A stretch of DNA of 10,087 nt from Acidobacteriota bacterium (GTDB lineage Bacteria > Acidobacteriota > UBA6911 > JACQSX01), in NCBI GenBank assembly GCA_016199665.1, contig JACQGG010000182.1:1-10087 (forward strand). The letters are read 5' to 3'. How positions within the stretch are numbered: the stretch's first letter is position 1; every line of letters begins with the position of its first letter. Position numbers and translations under genes: made by a program. The notes under the pieces were generated by a model. It did no database searches, was not told where the DNA came from, and saw only the letters and a list, made by a program, of their open reading frames with translations. This document shows, in pieces, positions 6,852 to 10,087 of this stretch.

Positions 6852-7838
6852 TTGAAAGAGAGGCTCCTGGAACTGATCAACGCCTTTTCTCAAAAAACAA
6901 TCGTGGCGTTCGGAGATCTTATCCTCGATCAATTCCTTTTCGGCGAGATCTCGCGCGTCTCGCGCGAAGCGCCGGTCCTCATTCTCAAATACCGCGAAAC
7001 GACGTCGGCCGCAGGCGGCGGCGCCAATGCGGCGGCGAATGCGGCCTCGCTGGGGGCCCGCGTCATCACCGTCGGCATCATCGGCGCCGATCCGGCGGGA
7101 ATCGCGCTCGAAAAGCTCCTTCCGGGGGGCGCCGCGCTGGTGAGCGACGACCGCTACACGACTCCCTCCAAGGTCAGGATTCTGGGCGGCTCCAGCCATT
7201 CTCCCCGGCAGCAGATTGTCCGGCTCGACTATGAAGGGTTGCCCCGAGAGGCGCCGCAGTTTCGCGAAAGGCTGGCCGATTCGCTGCAGCGCGCGGTCAG
7301 CCGGGCCCACGGCATCATGGTCTCCGACTATGGCCTGGGAACCGTGCAGGAGCCGCTGATGGAGATTGCAAAGGCGGCTGCCGCCCGGCGCGGCGTCCCG
7401 CTCGTTGTCGACTGCCGTTTTGCACTGATGGAGTACGGCAACGTCACCGCCATGACGCCCAATATTTCGGAGGTGGAAGAGGCGCTTCACCGGAAAGTGG
7501 GCCAGGACGAAAAGGAGCTCGAAAGAGTGGGAGTTGATTTGCGCCGGCGCCGCAACCTGGAAGCGCTTCTGATTACCCGCGGGAAATTTGGAATGACCCT
7601 GGTGGAGCCGCAGGACCGTGTCACCCACATTCCCATTTTCGGCAGCGACGAGGTCGCCGACGTGACCGGCGCAGGGGATACCGTGACAGCGACGTTCACC
7701 ACCGCGCTGGCCGCGGGCGCCACGTTCTTTGAGGCTGCGATGCTGGCAAACTATGCAGCCGGACTGGTGGTGATGAAAAGAGGCACGGCCAGCGTCTCGG
7801 CTGAAGAGCTGCGGGCCGCGGTTGCGGCGGAAGCATGA
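6852..7838 (+). CDS. rfaE1: D-glycero-beta-D-manno-heptose-7-phosphate kinase
   Basis: Also called hldA/hldE N-domain; 328 aa. It phosphorylates heptose 7-phosphate at C1, a cytosolic step of ADP-heptose synthesis. It is a PfkB/ribokinase-fold protein: GDLILDQF (21-28), SREAPV (37-42), the glycine-rich substrate loop AGGGANAAAN (54-63), and the C-terminal signature DVTGAGDT (270-277) with Asp276 as catalytic base. The start is TTG at 6852, supported by GGGAG 7 nt upstream and by the protein beginning where homologues do. A 40-nt gap separates it from waaF, the largest in this operon. Its TGA overlaps the next ATG by 4 bp. In E. coli this domain is fused to the adenylyltransferase as HldE; here the two are separate genes. 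Confidence 0.93.
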   Translation: MKERLLELINAFSQKTIVAFGDLILDQFLFGEISRVSREAPVLILKYRETTSAAGGGANAAANAASLGARVITVGIIGADPAGIALEKLLPGGAALVSDDRYTTPSKVRILGGSSHSPRQQIVRLDYEGLPREAPQFRERLADSLQRAVSRAHGIMVSDYGLGTVQEPLMEIAKAAAARRGVPLVVDCRFALMEYGNVTAMTPNISEVEEALHRKVGQDEKELERVGVDLRRRRNLEALLITRGKFGMTLVEPQDRVTHIPIFGSDEVADVTGAGDTVTATFTTALAAGATFFEAAMLANYAAGLVVMKRGTASVSAEELRAAVAAEA

Positions 7839-8320
7839 CTGGCGGCAAAATCCTCCCCCTGCCGGACCTGGCCCGGCGCTGCGCGCAACTCAAGCGGCAA
7901 GCCAAGAAGATCGTCCTGGCCAACGGATGCTTCGACCTCATTCATGTGGGCCATGTTCGATATCTTGAAGGCGCCCGGGCTCTCGGGGATGTGCTGGTCG
8001 TGGCCGTGAACTCCGACGCAACGGTTCGCCGGCTCAAGGATGCCGGCCGGCCGCTGATGCCGGAATCGGACCGCGCGCGTCTGGTGGCCGGGTTCGAGTG
8101 CGTCGATTTCGTCGTTCTGTTTTCGCAACCGACCGTGGAGAACATTCTGCGAACGCTGCAGCCGGACGTCCATGCCAAAGGCACCGACTACAGCGAAGAC
8201 ACGGTTCCGGAAAAGGACGTGGTCAAAGCTTATGGCGGCCGCACCGCCATCGTGGGGGACCCCAAGGATCATTCCACGCGCGATTTGATCGAGCGCATCC
8301 TGCAGGGGAACAAACAATGA
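7835..8320 (+). CDS. rfaE2: D-glycero-beta-D-manno-heptose 1-phosphate adenylyltransferase
   Basis: Also called hldC/hldE C-domain; 161 aa. It transfers AMP from ATP to heptose 1-phosphate to give ADP-D,D-heptose in the cytoplasm. The nucleotidyltransferase signature NGCFDLIHVGH (30-40) has the HxGH motif at 37-40. VVAVNSDATVRRLK and the C-terminal KDHSTRDLIERI are typical of the RfaE domain II family; the region usually bearing an ISRT/IxST-like loop here reads GDPKDHSTRD. The ATG overlaps the rfaE1 stop (ATGA) and the gene's own TGA overlaps the next ATG in the same way, which implies translational coupling across three genes. It works directly on the product of RfaE1 once GmhB has removed the 7-phosphate; gmhB is not in the window. 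Confidence 0.94.
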   Translation: MTGGKILPLPDLARRCAQLKRQAKKIVLANGCFDLIHVGHVRYLEGARALGDVLVVAVNSDATVRRLKDAGRPLMPESDRARLVAGFECVDFVVLFSQPTVENILRTLQPDVHAKGTDYSEDTVPEKDVVKAYGGRTAIVGDPKDHSTRDLIERILQGNKQ

Positions 8321-9381
8321 CCGCCCGCCGTATTCTGATGGTTCGACTCAGCGCTCTCGGCGATGTCGTTCATACGCTGCCCGCGCTGATAGACTTGCGG
8401 GCCGCCTTTCCTGAAAGCGAAATAGACTGGCTGGTCGAACCGGCCGCCGCCCCCCTGCTCCGCAACTCGGGAGCCCTCAATCAGGTCATCGAGATCTCCA
8501 CGCGCGCCTGGCGGCACAGGCCGCTTTCTCCGGCGACATGGAAGGAAATCGCCGGCACATTCCGGCGGCTGCGAGAGCGCCATTACGACATCGCGTTGGA
8601 TTTTCAAGGCCTGTGGAAGTCGGCGTCGCTGGCGCGCGCCTCGGGAGCGCGGGAAATCCTGGGGATCGGCACCGCCGACCTGCGCGAGTCATCGGCGCAT
8701 ATTTTCTACCACCGCCAGGCGCCCGCCGCAGGCAACGTCCACCGCATTGAAAGAAACCGGGCGCTCTTGTTGCTGCTGGGGATCTCGCCCTCCGGCCCGG
8801 CGCGCTATCCGGAGAGATTCTGGAGCGAGGCGGACCAGCGCCGCGTCGAGTCGCTGTTGCGCGCCCTGCCCGGCGACTTCGTGGTACTCAACCCGGGCGC
8901 GGGATGGGCGACCAAGATCTGGCCTGCCGAGCGATTCGGGCAACTGGCGCGGCGCATCCACGAAAGCTACGACTACGCGCTTGTTTGCACTTGGGGACCG
9001 GGAGAGCAGCGGCTGGCGGAAACGGTGCGAACGCATGCCCGTCCGGCGCCGATTTTTCTGCTGGCGGTCTCAATCACAGAATTTGCGTACCTGGTCCATC
9101 GCGCGCGAATGTTCATTGGGGGCGATACCGGCCCGATGCACATTGCCGCCGCCTGCGGCGTCCCCGTGTTTTCCATCTTTGGGCCGACCACTGTGGGGCA
9201 GAACGGACCTTACCAGACTCAGAGCCGCGTGGTGCAGCGCCTGCTTCCCTGCTCTCACTGCTATCGGAGGACCTGCTGGCACCATAGCTGCATGAACCAT
9301 CTTGACCTCTCTGAGGTCTGGGAAGCATTCCGCCAATTCGAACAGAGGGTCGGCAGATCTCTAACCTCAAGTGTGTCGTGA
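8317..9381 (+). CDS. waaC: ADP-heptose:LPS heptosyltransferase I, WaaC-like (GT9)
   Basis: 354 aa. It adds the first heptose to Kdo of the inner core, using ADP-heptose in the cytoplasm. The N-terminus RILMVRLSALGDVVHTLPAL is the WaaC type, with Asp16 in SALGDVVH at the catalytic position. DFQGLWKSA, NPGAGWATKIWP and GGDTGPMHIAAACG (Asp270 and His275) follow, then IFGPT. A Cys cluster CxxC-x4-C-x4-C (Cys312, 315, 320, 325) lies near the C-terminus, matching that in the WaaF-like protein. The frame is open upstream to 8098, but ATG 8317 is the start: it overlaps the rfaE2 stop by 4 bp and begins at the family N-terminus. The TGA shares its A with the ATG of the next reading frame. Confidence 0.92.
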   Translation: MTARRILMVRLSALGDVVHTLPALIDLRAAFPESEIDWLVEPAAAPLLRNSGALNQVIEISTRAWRHRPLSPATWKEIAGTFRRLRERHYDIALDFQGLWKSASLARASGAREILGIGTADLRESSAHIFYHRQAPAAGNVHRIERNRALLLLLGISPSGPARYPERFWSEADQRRVESLLRALPGDFVVLNPGAGWATKIWPAERFGQLARRIHESYDYALVCTWGPGEQRLAETVRTHARPAPIFLLAVSITEFAYLVHRARMFIGGDTGPMHIAAACGVPVFSIFGPTTVGQNGPYQTQSRVVQRLLPCSHCYRRTCWHHSCMNHLDLSEVWEAFRQFEQRVGRSLTSSVS

Positions 9382-9542
9382 TGCCCGTGCTTGAAGCTCC
9401 CATCGCCGGTACCGCGCTAAGAGCTGTTGACCGGGAACAACTGGTTCAACGGGCCAGAAGATTAGAGTACTTCACCCTCCTCTACAACAGTCTTGAGGGT
9501 GTGATCTCCGTTTTTGATCCGGCGACAGACCATGCGGATTGA
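9381..9542 (+). pseudogene. Remnant of a cation-transporter N-terminus (53 codons)
   Basis: This short frame is coupled to waaC by a TGATG overlap and ends at TGA 9540-9542. Residues 20-44, around LVQRARRLEYFTLLYNSLEG, resemble the start of membrane cation transporters of the cation diffusion facilitator type. Those proteins read roughly RRALRLEYxTLxWNVVEGxVAV and then continue into transmembrane helices. Here the resemblance ends about residue 44 (near base 9512); the frame reads on as a polar FDPATDHAD and stops. No continuation of the transporter is visible in the other two frames. It overlaps the methyltransferase ATG at 9532 by 11 bp. I infer a gene reduced to its first 40 or so codons, perhaps kept as a translational coupler. 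The family resemblance is from memory and short, so a chance or unrelated small protein remains possible. Confidence 0.55.
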
Positions 9543-10087
9543 CTTCTTTGGATTAATGCAAAAGATTCGTGTTCCCTGCGGATTTCTTTGTTCCGTTCTT
9601 TTTCTGATCTTCAGCCGGCCCACCCCGAGATTTGCCGTGGCGGGGTTTCTGATCGCATCGGCTGGCGCAGGATTGCGGCTCTGGGCCGCCGGTTGCATCG
9701 AAAAGAGCCGCGAACTTGAAGTGCGGGGTCCTTACCAATATACGAGGAATCCCCTCTACTTCGGTTCTTTCCTGGTTGGACTGGGCGGGTTTATCGCGGC
9801 GGCCCGGATTGAGCTTATGCTGATCTTTGTCGCCCTGTTCGCCTGCATCTATGGTCCGGTGATGAAGCGAGAAGAAGAGGAAATGCTGAGCCTGTTCCCG
9901 GACATGTTCCCCGATTACCGCCGCGCCGTGCCGCGGTTCATCCCGCAGCTTCGCAGGGGAGGAGCGCAACGGCCACAGTCCGATTTCAGCATGGAATCCG
10001 GAGTGTCCGGATTTGGAGACGCTGCCGCCCGCGAAAGCCGGTTCCGCTGGTCGCGTTTTTGGCGCAACCGGGAGTACAACGCACTTC
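9532..10087 (+). CDS. Isoprenylcysteine/phospholipid methyltransferase-family membrane protein (partial, 3' end off window)
   Basis: At least 185 codons, running off the right edge. This is a multi-pass membrane SAM-dependent methyltransferase family (ICMT/PEMT-like); bacterial members have mostly unknown substrates. Hydrophobic segments lie at about 14-28, 34-52, 76-90 and 93-109. The SAM-binding signature GPYQYTRNPLYFG occupies 66-78, and the acidic KREEEEM is at 112-118. The family tail PDYRRAVPRFIP follows. The final visible residues, RFWRNREYNAL, resemble the tail I recall for acidobacterial members, so little is missing. The start is taken as ATG 9532. The frame is open back to a stop at 9502-9504 (alternative TTG 9514), and ATG 9556 is also possible; none has a strong Shine-Dalgarno. 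Overlap with the upstream remnant suggests coupling to the LPS operon. A role in modifying a lipid or cell-envelope substrate is inference. Confidence 0.82.
   Translation, partial: MRIDFFGLMQKIRVPCGFLCSVLFLIFSRPTPRFAVAGFLIASAGAGLRLWAAGCIEKSRELEVRGPYQYTRNPLYFGSFLVGLGGFIAAARIELMLIFVALFACIYGPVMKREEEEMLSLFPDMFPDYRRAVPRFIPQLRRGGAQRPQSDFSMESGVSGFGDAAARESRFRWSRFWRNREYNAL

Noticed and set aside
6714..7628. 304-codon minus-strand frame opposite the waaF end and rfaE1
   Set aside because: Antisense to two well-supported genes, no recognisable motif, low-complexity Arg/Gly/Ala-rich composition typical of shadow frames.
8098..8316. Upstream extension of waaC
   Set aside because: These 73 codons lie within rfaE2 in another frame and do not resemble GT9 N-termini; ATG 8317 with the ATGA overlap is the proper start.
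9473..9501. 7-bp inverted repeat (CACCCTC/GAGGGTG) followed by T5 at 9511-9515 as a terminator after waaC
   Set aside because: The loop is 15 nt and the T run is about ten bases away from the stem, so it does not fit an intrinsic terminator; it lies inside the transporter-like frame.
9553..9969. 138-codon minus-strand frame near the right end
   Set aside because: The plus strand here encodes a recognisable methyltransferase with the GPYxYTRNPLY signature; the minus frame has no family features.
1..10087. Mobile elements, CRISPR arrays, tRNA/rRNA genes, toxin-antitoxin or defence genes
   Set aside because: I saw no transposase or integrase, no regularly spaced repeats, no tRNA-like cloverleaf and no such protein motifs; the window is filled by housekeeping and LPS genes.

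Overview
The window is chromosomal core-genome sequence from a Gram-negative bacterium of fairly high GC. Complete genes for Kdo transfer, lipid A 4'-kinase and heptose handling mean it makes a lipopolysaccharide (LPS) with a Kdo/heptose inner core. The protein sequences and the str operon lying next to an LPS-core operon look most like Acidobacteriota to me. That is an impression from remembered homologues, not a database result.

Left half, minus strand (1-3288): a classic str operon read right to left. A near-consensus sigma70 promoter (3260-3288) is followed by a leader of about 128 nt carrying a terminator-like hairpin (3187-3214). Then come rpsL (S12, TTG start), rpsG (S7), fusA (EF-G, GTG start) and the first 39 codons of tuf (EF-Tu), which leaves the window at base 1. 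Gaps between genes are 14-36 nt and each gene has a visible Shine-Dalgarno sequence.

Right half, plus strand (3336-9381): a divergent, tightly packed LPS inner-core operon. It runs waaA/kdtA (Kdo transferase), lpxK (lipid A 4'-kinase), a WaaF-like heptosyltransferase, rfaE1 (heptose-7-P kinase), rfaE2 (heptose-1-P adenylyltransferase) and a WaaC-like heptosyltransferase. Several junctions are 4-bp overlaps or gaps of 6 nt or less. LpxK completes the lipid IVA acceptor, WaaA adds Kdo, RfaE1/RfaE2 make the ADP-heptose precursor, and the two GT9 enzymes add heptose. The isomerase (gmhA), phosphatase (gmhB) and epimerase (hldD) steps are not in the window.

Right end (9381-10087): directly coupled to the waaC stop is a 53-codon reading frame that resembles only the N-terminus of a cation-transporter family and then stops. 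I read it as a gene remnant. It overlaps the start of an isoprenylcysteine/phospholipid methyltransferase-family membrane protein that runs off the window.

I found no mobile element, CRISPR array, tRNA, rRNA or defence system, and I do not think the window holds a wholly new system. The points most worth a second look are the attenuator-like rpsL leader, the transporter remnant, an altered conserved motif in LpxK, and a matching four-cysteine cluster near the C-terminus of both heptosyltransferases.
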